NCBI RefSeq assembly: GCF_001513965.1
Contig: NZ_KQ948050.1
Coordinates: 1 to 62,142, forward strand
Length of the DNA stretch: 62,142 nucleotides
Direction: 5' to 3'
From: Streptomyces cellostaticus
GTDB taxonomy: Bacteria > Actinomycetota > Actinomycetes > Streptomycetales > Streptomycetaceae
How positions within the stretch are numbered: the stretch's first letter is position 1; each line of letters starts with the position of its first letter. The position numbers and the translations under genes were made by a program. Positions 42,280 to 50,584 of this stretch are shown here, in pieces. The notes beneath the pieces were generated by a model. It searched no databases. It was not told where the DNA came from and worked only from the letters and a program-made list of their open reading frames with translations.

Positions 42280-43875
42280 TTACGGCTTGGGTGTCGCGTG
42301 CGGCGCGCAGGTCACGTCGGAGGTGTCCAGCTTGCCGTCGATGAGGTAGGCGTCGACCCGGGTGTTGATGCACGGGTTGACCAGGCCGGTCACACCGTGG
42401 GAGCCCGCGTCCTTCTCGGTGATCAGGCGGGAGCCCTGGAAGCGCTTGTGCAGATCGACCGCGCCCTGGTACGGGGTGGCCGCGTCCCGTGTGGACTGCA
42501 CGATCAGCACCGGCGGCAGGCCCCGGTGCGTCCTGACGTCCAGCGGGGTCAGCTGCTTGGCCGGCCAGGTGGCGCAGGGCAGGTTCATCCAGGCGTTGGC
42601 CCAGGTCATGAACGGGTAGTCCTGGTTGAGCCGGGTGTTGTCCCGGTCCCACTTGCGCCAGCTGGTGGGCCACTTGGCGTCGGCGCACTCGACGGCGGTG
42701 TAGACGGCGTTGCCGTTCTCCGCGCTGATGTTGCCGGCCGTGTTCGACAGGTCGGGGGCGGCGGCGTCGACGAGCGCCTTGGTGTCTCCGGCGAAGTACT
42801 TGCTGAAGACCGTCGCCACCGGCGCCCACGAGGAGTCGTAGTACGGGGCGTTCTGGAAGAAGGAGATCAGCTCGGCCGGGCCGACGACCCCGCCGATCGG
42901 GTTCTTCTTGGCCGTGGCGCGCAGTTCCAGCCACTTGGCCTGGACGGCGGCGCGGGTGGTGCCGAGGTGGTAGGCGGCGTCGTTGGCGGCGACCCAGTCC
43001 TGCCAGTCCTTCCAGCGGCCCTCGAAGGCGATGTCCTGGTTGAGGTTGGCCTGGTACCAGATGTTCTCGCGCGAGGGGTCGACCACGCTGTCGACGATCA
43101 TCCGGCGCAGGTGGCCCGGGAAGAGGGTGCCGTAGACGGCGCCGAGGTAGGTGCCGTAGGAGACGCCGAGGTAGTTCAGCTTCTTCTCGCCGAGCGCTGC
43201 GCGGATGACGTCCAGGTCGCGCGCGGTGTTCGGGGTGGTCATGTGCGGCAGCATGGCGCCGCTGCGCTCGGCGCACCCCTCGGCGTACTCGCGGGCGAGC
43301 TCGCGCTGGGCGGTCTTGTCGGCCTCGGTGTCCGGCACCGGGTCGGCCTTGGGCGCCTTGACGAACTGCTGCGGGTCGACGCAGGAGATGGGCGCGGAGT
43401 GGCCCACACCGCGCGGGTCGAAGCCCACGAAGTCGTAGGCCTTCGCGACGTTCGCCCAGATGGCGTTCTTGGTGGTGATCCGGCGCGGGAAGCGCAGACC
43501 GGAGGCACCGGGACCGCCCGGGTTGTAGATGAGGGCGCCCTGGCGCTCCTGCGGGGTCCCCGTGTTGCCGATGCGGTCGACGGCGAGCTTGATCTGCTTG
43601 CCGTACGGCTTGGCGTAGTCGAGCGGCACGCTGACCCAGCCGCACTGGATGGGCTTCTCCAGCCCCCAGTCCGCGGGACAGTCCTGCCAGTCGATGCCGG
43701 CCTTGGCGGCACGGGCGGCGGCGATCTCGGCGCCCCGGGCCTCACGGCCCTGTCCGTGGCGGCTGTCGGCGCTGGCCGCCGGCGCCGACACCGCACCGGC
43801 GATCAGGGTCGCGGTGACGAGCGCTCCGGCGGAACCGAACGCCAGCAGGCGGCTTTTCGGTCTGTTGTCCCTCAA
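42280..43875 (-). CDS. tap: Secreted tripeptidyl aminopeptidase
   Basis: 531-aa alpha/beta-hydrolase peptidase of the S33 family. A signal peptide (SRLLAFGSAGALVTATLIAGAVSAPAASA) is followed by a propeptide-like stretch. Ser239 in GVSYGTYLG is the nucleophile; GPGASG forms the oxyanion region; the C-terminal TRDAATPYQGA and GSHGVT carry Asp and His. It closely resembles the Streptomyces Tap that removes tripeptides from proprotein N termini. GGGAGGGG stands 7 bases before the TTG at 43875; a GTG eight codons earlier is the alternative. Confidence 0.88.
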   Translation of the reverse strand: MRDNRPKSRLLAFGSAGALVTATLIAGAVSAPAASADSRHGQGREARGAEIAAARAAKAGIDWQDCPADWGLEKPIQCGWVSVPLDYAKPYGKQIKLAVDRIGNTGTPQERQGALIYNPGGPGASGLRFPRRITTKNAIWANVAKAYDFVGFDPRGVGHSAPISCVDPQQFVKAPKADPVPDTEADKTAQRELAREYAEGCAERSGAMLPHMTTPNTARDLDVIRAALGEKKLNYLGVSYGTYLGAVYGTLFPGHLRRMIVDSVVDPSRENIWYQANLNQDIAFEGRWKDWQDWVAANDAAYHLGTTRAAVQAKWLELRATAKKNPIGGVVGPAELISFFQNAPYYDSSWAPVATVFSKYFAGDTKALVDAAAPDLSNTAGNISAENGNAVYTAVECADAKWPTSWRKWDRDNTRLNQDYPFMTWANAWMNLPCATWPAKQLTPLDVRTHRGLPPVLIVQSTRDAATPYQGAVDLHKRFQGSRLITEKDAGSHGVTGLVNPCINTRVDAYLIDGKLDTSDVTCAPHATPKP

Positions 43876-43994
43876 GTGGGCCCCTCCCCCTACACACATC
43901 TCTACAAGTGGTCAGGCGGGGATCCTCTCGGCTGTGAGCCGTCCGAGAACAGGGGGCGCAGATCTTCTTTACCAATCCGATAAACGGACGACCA

Positions 43995-44013
43995 CGTCCC
44001 GCTGAGCGGGACG
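43995..44013 (-). terminator. Terminator after ureD
   Basis: CGTCCCGC-TGA-GCGGGACG, a perfect 8-bp hairpin located 8 bases past the ureD stop on the minus strand. Confidence 0.7.
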
Positions 44014-44020
44014 CCCTTCC

Positions 44021-44779
44021 CTAGCCCAGCAAAGTCAACGCCTGGTCCAGCAGTCGCCGCAGGCTCAGCGCGTCGGGGGACACGGCACTGACGAGTACGG
44101 CGGGCCCGGCGAGTGGCACCAGCGCTGCGCACTCCCCCAGCATCCGCGCGGCGGGCGGCTGCTCGGCGAACTCGGGCCGTATGACGACCAGTTGGCCTAC
44201 CGACCTGTGTCCGGCGAGTACGGCGGGCCCGTCCCAGCCGCCGGGCGCCCCGGGCCCGCAGGACAGCTCCTGGTCCAGGACGGTCCGGCCCGCGACCCGC
44301 ACCGTGAGCCGGCTGGTGAGCCGCCCGGGCTCCTCCCCGAACCGCCCGAGCACCTGCTCCTCGCGCAGCACGAGCCGTGCTCCGGCGCCGAGTTCGGCCC
44401 GGGTGGTGACGTACAGGTCGCTGCCGCCGGCCGCGATCAGCTGCTCGGGCAGCCAGTGCAGCTCGGCGTCGTCGGCCACGTCGAGCCGTACGTCGTAGCG
44501 GGCCCCGCCCTTGGCCTGGCCCGGCAGTGCGATGGTGGCGGCGGCCGACCCCACGTGCAGCCGGGCGCCCTCCTCCACCCGCGCCTCCAGGGAGAAGCGG
44601 TCGCCGCCGAGCGGACCGCTCATCGCGCCGACGACCATGACCCGTGCCTCGCCGCCGCTCGCCCGGGTGCGGCGCAGCGCGAGCGGGCCGTCGCCGTCCA
44701 GTACGGGCAGGGCCGTACCGCCGCGCCCGTCGGCGCGGGCGACGATCCGCGCGTGCGCCCGGACCCCGGTCACCGTCAT
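44021..44779 (-). CDS. ureD: Urease accessory protein UreD
   Basis: 252-aa urease maturation protein. Beta-rich scaffold protein with the family stretch AELHWLPEQLIAAGGSDLY at about residues 110-128 and LGEC near the end. It binds apo-urease with UreF and UreG. The ATG at 44779 overlaps the ureG stop by ATGA; a GTG three codons earlier is less likely. It is the last gene of the urease operon. Confidence 0.9.
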   Translation of the reverse strand: MTVTGVRAHARIVARADGRGGTALPVLDGDGPLALRRTRASGGEARVMVVGAMSGPLGGDRFSLEARVEEGARLHVGSAAATIALPGQAKGGARYDVRLDVADDAELHWLPEQLIAAGGSDLYVTTRAELGAGARLVLREEQVLGRFGEEPGRLTSRLTVRVAGRTVLDQELSCGPGAPGGWDGPAVLAGHRSVGQLVVIRPEFAEQPPAARMLGECAALVPLAGPAVLVSAVSPDALSLRRLLDQALTLLG

Positions 44780-45453
44780 GCGGTCCACGCGGCGAGCCGC
44801 TCCCGCACCCAGGCGGCCACGTCCGCGGCTCCTGTCTCACCGCGCAACGACTGGAAGACGACCGGGAGTTCGGCCCGCTGCGCCTTGGCGTCGGCGGCCA
44901 TCCGGGCGAGGTCGGAGCCGACGTACGGCGCGAGGTCGGTCTTGTTGACCACGAGCAGGTCGGCGGTGGTGACGCCGGGCCCGCCCTTGCGCGGGATGTC
45001 GTCACCGCCCGCCACGTCGATCACGAAGATCTGCGCGTCCACGAGCCCCTTGGAGAAGGTCGCGGTGAGATTGTCGCCACCGGATTCCACGAGGATCAGG
45101 TCCAGCGGCCCGACCGCGTCCTCCAGGTCCTCCACGGCTTCGAGGTTGGCGGAGATGTCGTCGCGGATCGCGGTGTGCGGGCAGGCACCGGTCTCCACGG
45201 CCGTGATCCGCTCGGGCGGCAGCACGGCCTCCCGGAGCAGGAACTCGGCGTCCTCACGGGTGTAGATGTCGTTGGTGACGACGGCCAGCGACAGCTCGTC
45301 GCGCAGCGCCCGGCACAGCGCGGCGACGGTCGCGGTCTTCCCGGACCCGACGGGGCCGCCCAGCCCGATGCGCAGGGCACGGCGCGTTCCGTCGGGGCGA
45401 TGCGCGTCCGCGCTGAGGGCGGAGGGGCCGTGGTGGGTGTGGTCTAGGTGCAT
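44776..45453 (-). CDS. ureG: Urease accessory GTPase UreG
   Basis: 225-aa nickel-insertion GTPase. P-loop GGPVGSGKTA at about residues 32-41, ETGACPHTAIR (the metal-binding C-P-H) and NKTDL (guanine specificity). The short N-terminal stretch HLDHTHHG is His-rich, which may partly replace the missing nickel chaperone UreE. A 98-base gap with a dispersed repeat separates it from ureF. Confidence 0.95.
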   Translation of the reverse strand: MHLDHTHHGPSALSADAHRPDGTRRALRIGLGGPVGSGKTATVAALCRALRDELSLAVVTNDIYTREDAEFLLREAVLPPERITAVETGACPHTAIRDDISANLEAVEDLEDAVGPLDLILVESGGDNLTATFSKGLVDAQIFVIDVAGGDDIPRKGGPGVTTADLLVVNKTDLAPYVGSDLARMAADAKAQRAELPVVFQSLRGETGAADVAAWVRERLAAWTA

Positions 45454-45486
45454 CTACGGTTCCTGTCTGAGAGGCCTCGTACTTTC

Positions 45487-45549
45487 GGCCCGTCCGGCGT
45501 TCGAGGACGAGGCCGTTCAGGCCGATGGGGGTCTGGGGGCGCAGCCCCC
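45487..45549. repeat. Streptomyces dispersed intergenic repeat
   Basis: Sequence of the type CGTCCGGCGTTCGAGGACG...AGGCCGTTCAGGCC followed by a hairpin GGGGGC-GCA-GCCCCC (45535-45549). From memory this motif recurs many times between genes in Streptomyces genomes. It fills most of the ureF-ureG gap. Confidence 0.7.
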
Positions 45550-45551
45550 GG

Positions 45552-46226
45552 TCAGGAAGCGAACAGTCGGACCGGCCAGGCGGCATGCCACTCCGCACCG
45601 ACCTCCAGCAAGGGCCCTGAAGCGGCCGGCAGCGCGTCGACGCCCTCGTCAACGACCCGCCCCGCCGCCTCGACGGCAGCATCCGCGACACGATCCAGCT
45701 CCGGCGCCAGCCGGGCCAGGGCACCCGTCGCGTCGAACGGATCGAGGCTCAGCAGCCGCACGGTAGCGGTCGCCGGTCCGCTCACGCTCTCGTACGCCGC
45801 GCAGTACGCGGCATCCACGGGGCTCAGACCTGCCGCTCTGGCCGCAACCCCGAGCACGACCGGCTGGTGCACCCCCTTGGGGAACTCCCCTGCCAGGGCG
45901 TCGAGTTCGGCCGACGGCCAGCTCGCCCGAGCGGCCCGCATCAGCTGCCGGCCGAGCCTGCGCGCGGCGGCCCGCAGGGCGGGCGAGGGCGTGCGGGCGT
46001 CCGCCGCCGCGTCCAGCTCCCGGGGTTCGACGCCCAGGACGGCGGCAGCGGCCAGCGCCCCCGCGACCAGCCCGGCGGTGTGCAGCCGCCCCCGGCAGAA
46101 GTCCTCCAGGCTCGCGGCGGAGGTGATCCGTCCCGCCTTGACGGCGGCCTCCGCCCCGCCGGAGTGCGCATGTCCTCCGGCGGGGAAGCGGCCGTCGGCC
46201 AGGACGAGCAGTGCTGCCCTGCTCAT
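45552..46226 (-). CDS. ureF: Urease accessory protein UreF
   Basis: 224-aa helical accessory protein. ADGRFPAGGHAHSGGAEAAV at the N terminus and the C-terminal R-L-x-x-x-D-P-F pattern (VRLLSLDPFDATGALARL) fit UreF. Works with UreD as a platform and GTPase gate in nickel insertion. The ATG overlaps the ureC stop (TGATG). Confidence 0.9.
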   Translation of the reverse strand: MSRAALLVLADGRFPAGGHAHSGGAEAAVKAGRITSAASLEDFCRGRLHTAGLVAGALAAAAVLGVEPRELDAAADARTPSPALRAAARRLGRQLMRAARASWPSAELDALAGEFPKGVHQPVVLGVAARAAGLSPVDAAYCAAYESVSGPATATVRLLSLDPFDATGALARLAPELDRVADAAVEAAGRVVDEGVDALPAASGPLLEVGAEWHAAWPVRLFAS

Positions 46227-47947
46227 CAGAAGAGGAAGTAGCGCTGGGCCATGGGCAGTTCGGCCGCCGGTGTCGCCTCGACCAGCTCGCCGTCGATGTG
46301 CACGGCGAAGCTGTCGGGGTCGACCCGTACCCGGGGACGCGCGTCGTTCTCCCGCATGTCCGCCTTGGTCACCCCGCGCGTGGAGTCGATGGCGAGGAAG
46401 CGCTTGCCCAGGTGCAGCCGCTCCGGCAGCCCGTCCTCGATGGCCGCCGGGGCGACGAAGTTGAACGAGTTGGCGGCCGGCGCCCGTCCGATCGCCCCGT
46501 ACATCGGCCGGGGCAGGACGGGCTGCGGCGTCGGGATGGAGGCGTTGGCGTCGCCCATCTGCGCGTAGGCGATCTGGCCGCCCTTGACGACGAGGTGCGG
46601 TTTGACCCCGAAGAACGCGGGCTCCCAGAGCACCAGGTCGGCGAGCTTTCCGGTCTCGACGGAGCCGATCTCGCGGGCGAGTCCCTGGGCGAGCGCCGGG
46701 TTGATCGTGTACTTGGCGACGTAGCGCCGTACCCGCCGGTTGTCCGCCCGCCCGTCGCCGGGCAGCGCGCCCCGCCGCCGCTTCATCACGTGCGCGGTCT
46801 GCCAGGTGCGCAGGACGACCTCGCCGACCCGGCCCATGGCCTGGGAGTCGGAGGAGATGATCGAGATCGCGCCGAGGTCGTGGAGGACGTCCTCCGCGCC
46901 GATGGTGGACGGCCGGATCCGGGACTCGGCGAACGCCAGGTCCTCCGGCACGGCCGGGTTCAGGTGGTGGCACACCATCAGCATGTCGAGGTGTTCCTCG
47001 GCGGTGTTGACGGTGTAGGGCCGGGTGGGGTTGGTCGAGCTGGGCAGTACGTGCGGCTCGGAGACCACGGTCATGATGTCCGGCGCGTGCCCGCCGCCGG
47101 CGCCCTCGGTGTGGTACGCGTGGATGCCCCGGCCGGCGATCGCGGCGAGGGTGTCGCCGACGAATCCGGCCTCGTTGAGGGTGTCGGTGTGGATGGCGAC
47201 CTGGATGCCGGTGCGCTCGGCGACGGTCAGGGACGCGTCGATGACGGCCGGGGTGGAGCCCCAGTCCTCGTGGAGCTTGAGGCCCAGGGCGCCGCCGCGG
47301 ATCTGGGAGAGCATCGCCTCGTGCGAGACGGTGTTGCCCTTGCCGAGGAAGCCGATGTTGAGCGGGTACTGCTCCATCGCCTCGAACATCCGGGCCAGGT
47401 GCCAGGGGCCGGGCGTCACGGTGGTCGCCTTGGAGCCCTCGGCCGGTCCGGTGCCGCCGCCGACCAGAGTGGTGATGCCGGAGGCGAGCGCCTCGTCGGC
47501 GATCTGCGGGCAGATGAAGTGGACGTGCGCGTCGATGGCGCCTGCGGTCAGGATGCGGCCGTTGCCCGCGATCACCTCGGTCTCCGGACCGATGACCAGA
47601 TCCGGATGCACGCCGTCCATCGTGTCCGGGTTGCCCGCCTTGCCGATGCCGGTGATCCGCCCGTCGCGGATGCCGAGGTCGGCCTTGACGATCCCCCAGT
47701 GGTCGACGATGACGACCCCGGTGATGACCGTGTCGGGGGTGCCTTCCGCGCGCGTGGCACGCGACTGGCCCATGGATTCGCGGATGACCTTGCCACCGCC
47801 GAAGACCGCCTCGTCACCGGCGCGGCCGGGGCCGCCGCAGCGGTCCTCCTCGATCTCGATCAGCAGGTCGGTGTCGGCGAGCCGGATGCGGTCGCCGGTG
47901 GTGGGGCCGAACAGGTCGGCGTAGGCGGCGCGGGAGATCTCAGGCAT
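46226..47947 (-). CDS. ureC: Urease alpha subunit
   Basis: 573-aa catalytic subunit. Nickel ligands His141 and His143 (DAHVHF), the carbamylated Lys224 (GLKLHEDWG), HTDTLNE, and YHTEGAGGGHAPD are present; the mobile flap has MVCHHLN with its Cys and His. Hydrolyses urea to ammonia and carbamate. Start 47947 has GGAGG 8 bases upstream; the reading overlaps ureB by 8 bases. Length matches the family (about 570). Confidence 0.97.
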   Translation of the reverse strand: MPEISRAAYADLFGPTTGDRIRLADTDLLIEIEEDRCGGPGRAGDEAVFGGGKVIRESMGQSRATRAEGTPDTVITGVVIVDHWGIVKADLGIRDGRITGIGKAGNPDTMDGVHPDLVIGPETEVIAGNGRILTAGAIDAHVHFICPQIADEALASGITTLVGGGTGPAEGSKATTVTPGPWHLARMFEAMEQYPLNIGFLGKGNTVSHEAMLSQIRGGALGLKLHEDWGSTPAVIDASLTVAERTGIQVAIHTDTLNEAGFVGDTLAAIAGRGIHAYHTEGAGGGHAPDIMTVVSEPHVLPSSTNPTRPYTVNTAEEHLDMLMVCHHLNPAVPEDLAFAESRIRPSTIGAEDVLHDLGAISIISSDSQAMGRVGEVVLRTWQTAHVMKRRRGALPGDGRADNRRVRRYVAKYTINPALAQGLAREIGSVETGKLADLVLWEPAFFGVKPHLVVKGGQIAYAQMGDANASIPTPQPVLPRPMYGAIGRAPAANSFNFVAPAAIEDGLPERLHLGKRFLAIDSTRGVTKADMRENDARPRVRVDPDSFAVHIDGELVEATPAAELPMAQRYFLF

Positions 47948-48251
47948 CGAGGGCACCTCCGGTCTCGCCGCGCAGTCCGGGCACGATCCGGGCGCCGGCG
48001 AGGGGCACGAGTTCGACGGCGACGGGGATGCCGGGCTCGAAGCGCACGGCGGTGCCTGCGGCGACGTTCAGCCGCTTGCCGCGCGCGGCGGCGCGGTCGA
48101 ACTCCAGGCCGGGGTTGGCCTCGGCGAAGTGGTAGTGGGAGCCGACCTGGACGGGCCGGTCGGCGGCGTTGAGGACGGTCAGCGTGGTGACCTCACGGCC
48201 CTCGTTGTAGACCACCGGGCCGTCCGCGAAAAGAACCTCTCCGGGAATCAT
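47940..48251 (-). CDS. ureB: Urease beta subunit
   Basis: 103-aa subunit with the typical opening MIPGEVLFADGPVVYNEGRE, then VGSHYHFAEANPGLEFDR and a final G-L-R-G-E. Typical length. Lies 10 bases after ureA and overlaps ureC. Confidence 0.96.
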   Translation of the reverse strand: MIPGEVLFADGPVVYNEGREVTTLTVLNAADRPVQVGSHYHFAEANPGLEFDRAAARGKRLNVAAGTAVRFEPGIPVAVELVPLAGARIVPGLRGETGGALDA

Positions 48252-48261
48252 CGCCGCCCCC

Positions 48262-48564
48262 TCAGATGATCGGTTCGTGGACGGTGACGAGCTTGGTGCC
48301 GTCCGGGAACGTGGCCTCGACCTGTACGTCGTGGATCATCTCCGGGACCCCGTCCATGACGTCGTCCCTGGTGAGGAGCTTGCGGCCGGAGGACATCAGC
48401 TCGGCGACGGTACGGCCGTCACGCGCGCCCTCCAGGAGGTGCGACGTGATGAGGGCGACCGCTTCCGGGTGGTTGAGCCTGAGGCCACGGGCCCTGCGCT
48501 TCTCGGCCACGTCGGCCGCCACATGGATCAGCAGCCTCTCTTGCTCGTGCGGGGTCAGTTGCAC
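48262..48564 (-). CDS. ureA: Urease gamma subunit
   Basis: 100-aa subunit, the usual length when started at the GTG at 48564, giving the canonical MQLTPHEQERLLIHVAADVA opening with GAGGT upstream; an in-frame start at 48576 only adds four residues. MIHDVQVEATFPDGTKLVTVHEPI ends it. First gene of the operon ureABCFGD. No nickel transporter or ureE is adjacent. Confidence 0.95.
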   Translation of the reverse strand: MQLTPHEQERLLIHVAADVAEKRRARGLRLNHPEAVALITSHLLEGARDGRTVAELMSSGRKLLTRDDVMDGVPEMIHDVQVEATFPDGTKLVTVHEPII

Positions 48565-48702
48565 GTCCCACCTCACAGTCCTTGCTCCGGACCGTGCGGG
48601 GTCCGATTGCCGCAGCCACCGCGACGGCGGAAAAACCCCTGGTGGCGTCGATCGGCAGGCTAGTTCGCCGGAGTTTCAGCGACGTTAACCGGACCTTGAT
48701 CG

Positions 48703-48981
48703 CTACGACACGCCAGGACCCCGGTGTTCCGCCGCGATCCCGAAGCGCTGCCGTTCGTGCGCGGCGGGCGTCACCTCGCGCACCCCGGACACCGAACTGA
48801 TCACCTGCTCCTCGGCCGGCTCGTCGAGGGCGTCGAGCCGCTCCAGGTCGGCGGCCGAGACCAACGCGACGAGCGGCTTGCCGTGCCGCGTCACGACGAC
48901 ACGCTCACCGCCGTACACCACCCGGTTGATCAGGTCGGCGAGCTCAGCCCTGGCTTGCGTCACCGGAATCTCGTAGGCCAT
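48703..48981 (-). CDS. Phd/YefM-type antitoxin, no toxin partner
   Basis: 92-aa type II antitoxin-like protein. Typical N-terminal DNA-binding part: EIPVTQARAELADLINRVVYGGERVVVTRHGKPLVALVSAADLERL, followed by a variable acidic tail. Usually a RelE/Doc/PIN toxin gene follows; here the next gene downstream is ureA's upstream region and no small toxin frame is visible. The region before the start, with TGTACAGGACGTACG-like dyads, could be its own operator. Confidence 0.8.
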   Translation of the reverse strand: MAYEIPVTQARAELADLINRVVYGGERVVVTRHGKPLVALVSAADLERLDALDEPAEEQVISSVSGVREVTPAAHERQRFGIAAEHRGPGVS

Positions 48982-49060
48982 GTGCCCATCATAACGTGAC
49001 GTACGTCCTGTACATTTTTTACAGAAGCGGGGCCACGGGTGCCCCGCCTTGAGGAGGGGT

Positions 49061-49702
49061 ATGCCCATGACCCGACCGACCGCCCGTCACGTCCTGCCCG
49101 AGTTCACCGAGCGCACGGGCACGGGCCACCGCACGCTGGATCCCTACTCGAAGCTGTTCGAGAGCCGGGTCGTCTTCCTCGGGACGCCCCTCGACGACAC
49201 GGCCGCGACCGACGTGATCACGCAGTTCATGCAGCTCGAACACACGGCACCGGACCGGGACATCACGCTGTACCTCAACTGCCCCGGCGGCTCGTTCACC
49301 GCCATGACCGCGGTCTACGACACGATGCGGTACGTCAGTTGCGACGTGGAGACCTACTGCCTGGGCCAGGCCGCCTCCGCCGCCGCGGTGCTGCTCGCGG
49401 CCGGGACGCCGGGCAAGCGGTTCACACTGCCGGGCGCCCGCGTGGTGCTCGAACAGCCCGCGCTGCGCGAGCCGGCCCAGGGCCAGCCGAGCGACCTAGA
49501 CATCCAGGCCCGGGAACTGGACCGGACGCGCAGCCTGTTGGAGGAGATGCTGGTCCGGCACACCGGGCGCACCGCGGTCCAGGTCCACCAGGACCTGGAG
49601 CGGGACCTGGTGCTGGATGCGCCGGGCGCACTGGCCTACGGCCTGGTGGACGGCATCGTCCCGAGCCGCAGGGCGGCACCCGGCACCCGGCACGCGGGGT
49701 GA
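49061..49702 (+). CDS. ClpP-family protease-like protein with altered triad
   Basis: 213-aa ClpP homologue. The Ser nucleophile is kept (Ser106 in LGQAASAAAV) and the Asp (Asp182 in LERDLVLDA), but the catalytic His of the R-V-x-I-H-Q-P motif is Glu131 here (ARVVLEQPAL). The N-terminal hydrophobic-pocket and oxyanion parts (LNCPGGS) look normal. It may be a non-catalytic partner in a mixed ClpP ring, or use a different geometry. GAGGAGGGG precedes the ATG. A 99-aa gene follows 7 bases later. Divergent from the antitoxin. Confidence 0.88.
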   Translation: MPMTRPTARHVLPEFTERTGTGHRTLDPYSKLFESRVVFLGTPLDDTAATDVITQFMQLEHTAPDRDITLYLNCPGGSFTAMTAVYDTMRYVSCDVETYCLGQAASAAAVLLAAGTPGKRFTLPGARVVLEQPALREPAQGQPSDLDIQARELDRTRSLLEEMLVRHTGRTAVQVHQDLERDLVLDAPGALAYGLVDGIVPSRRAAPGTRHAG

Positions 49703-49709
49703 GCCGCCG

Positions 49710-50009
49710 ATGCTGCCACCGGAGCTTCCGCCGCTGCCCGCACTGACGCGTGCCGAGGGCGAGCTGATCGACCGTTACCTGGAGGCGGTCGACCTGCTGG
49801 GCCGAATCAACCCGGCGCAGTCGAGGGACACTTATCATGGGCTGCGCGCGGCGCAGGCCCTGGTGCGCAAGGCGGCCGAACTACGCGACGCGCTGACCCT
49901 GATGCACCAGCGGGGCGAGACGGAGCTGCACGGGGACACGCTGGCACGCGCCTTGCGGGTGCTGGACGGTGAGCGCCGTACTGCGCGCGTCGCGCTCCCG
50001 CCCGACTGA
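49710..50009 (+). CDS. Small helical protein paired with the ClpP-like gene
   Basis: 99-aa soluble, all-helical protein (LTRAEGELIDRYLEAVDLLGRI, then HGLRAAQALVRKAAELRDALTLMHQRGE). No family recognised. It follows the ClpP-like gene by 7 bases and is surely co-transcribed, so a role as adaptor, regulator or substrate-related protein is possible. Start is the ATG at 49710; the Shine-Dalgarno is weak (GAGCCG). Confidence 0.65.
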   Translation: MLPPELPPLPALTRAEGELIDRYLEAVDLLGRINPAQSRDTYHGLRAAQALVRKAAELRDALTLMHQRGETELHGDTLARALRVLDGERRTARVALPPD

Positions 50010-50364
50010 GTCTGCTGACCCGGACGTGCGTCCGGCCCGACGGGTTCCCCGTGTAGACGGACCGCCCGGGCCGGACTTCGAACGACCCGAACGGTCTACC
50101 GCCGACCGGGGTATCTCCCGGCCCCTTTCCGGGCCTCCCGACTTGCGCAGAACTCGGGTTTGAGGCTCAGGCGGACGTACTCCGCCCCAGGTCCGTGGCT
50201 ACGCGCGGCACCTGACGGGGACTCGAACGCACCAGTGTCCACCCGAACGGGCGAGTGGTGAGTAACGCCACAAACCCCCGATTCCGTTGGGATTTTCGGA
50301 CCGCTGTGAGTGAAGATCCCTGACTGACGACAAGCCCCCGCCACCGCGGCGGGGCGATCCGGGC
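50010..50364. other. Intergenic region with the promoter of the riboswitch transcript
   Basis: No gene recognised. It contains a small GC hairpin CCCCGCC-N5-GGCGGGG at 50336-50354, just before the riboswitch. The remainder probably holds the promoter and 5' leader. Confidence 0.5.
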
Positions 50365-50579
50365 GGACGCCGAGTCCTGCCGCCGCCCGGATGACCGGTC
50401 GACAGGAGTGGATCGGCAGGAGTGGAGGACCCAAGCAAGTCGGGTCGCCGGAACGGACGTTCGTCGCAGACGGGCGGTCGTGCCGAGCAGCCCTTGGGGT
50501 GAAGCCGCGGCAACGCGGCCGGGCAACTTCGCCAGCCCGAATCCGACAGGTCATCCTTCACAGGCGGCTGACGAAGGGT
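50365..50579 (+). ncRNA. ydaO/yuaA-type cyclic di-AMP riboswitch
   Basis: Conserved elements of the Streptomyces ydaO leader are present in order: CGCCGAGTCCTGCCGCC, GGATGACCGG, AGGAGTGG twice with GAGGACCCAA, TTGGGGTGAAGCCGC, GCCGGGCAACTTCGCCAGCC, CGAATCCGACAGGTC and TTCACAGGCGGC. It ends just before the start codon of an NlpC/P60 hydrolase. Such riboswitches control cell-wall hydrolase genes, including rpf genes, in Streptomyces. Binding of c-di-AMP generally turns expression off. Confidence 0.88.
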
Positions 50580-50584
50580 TGCGC

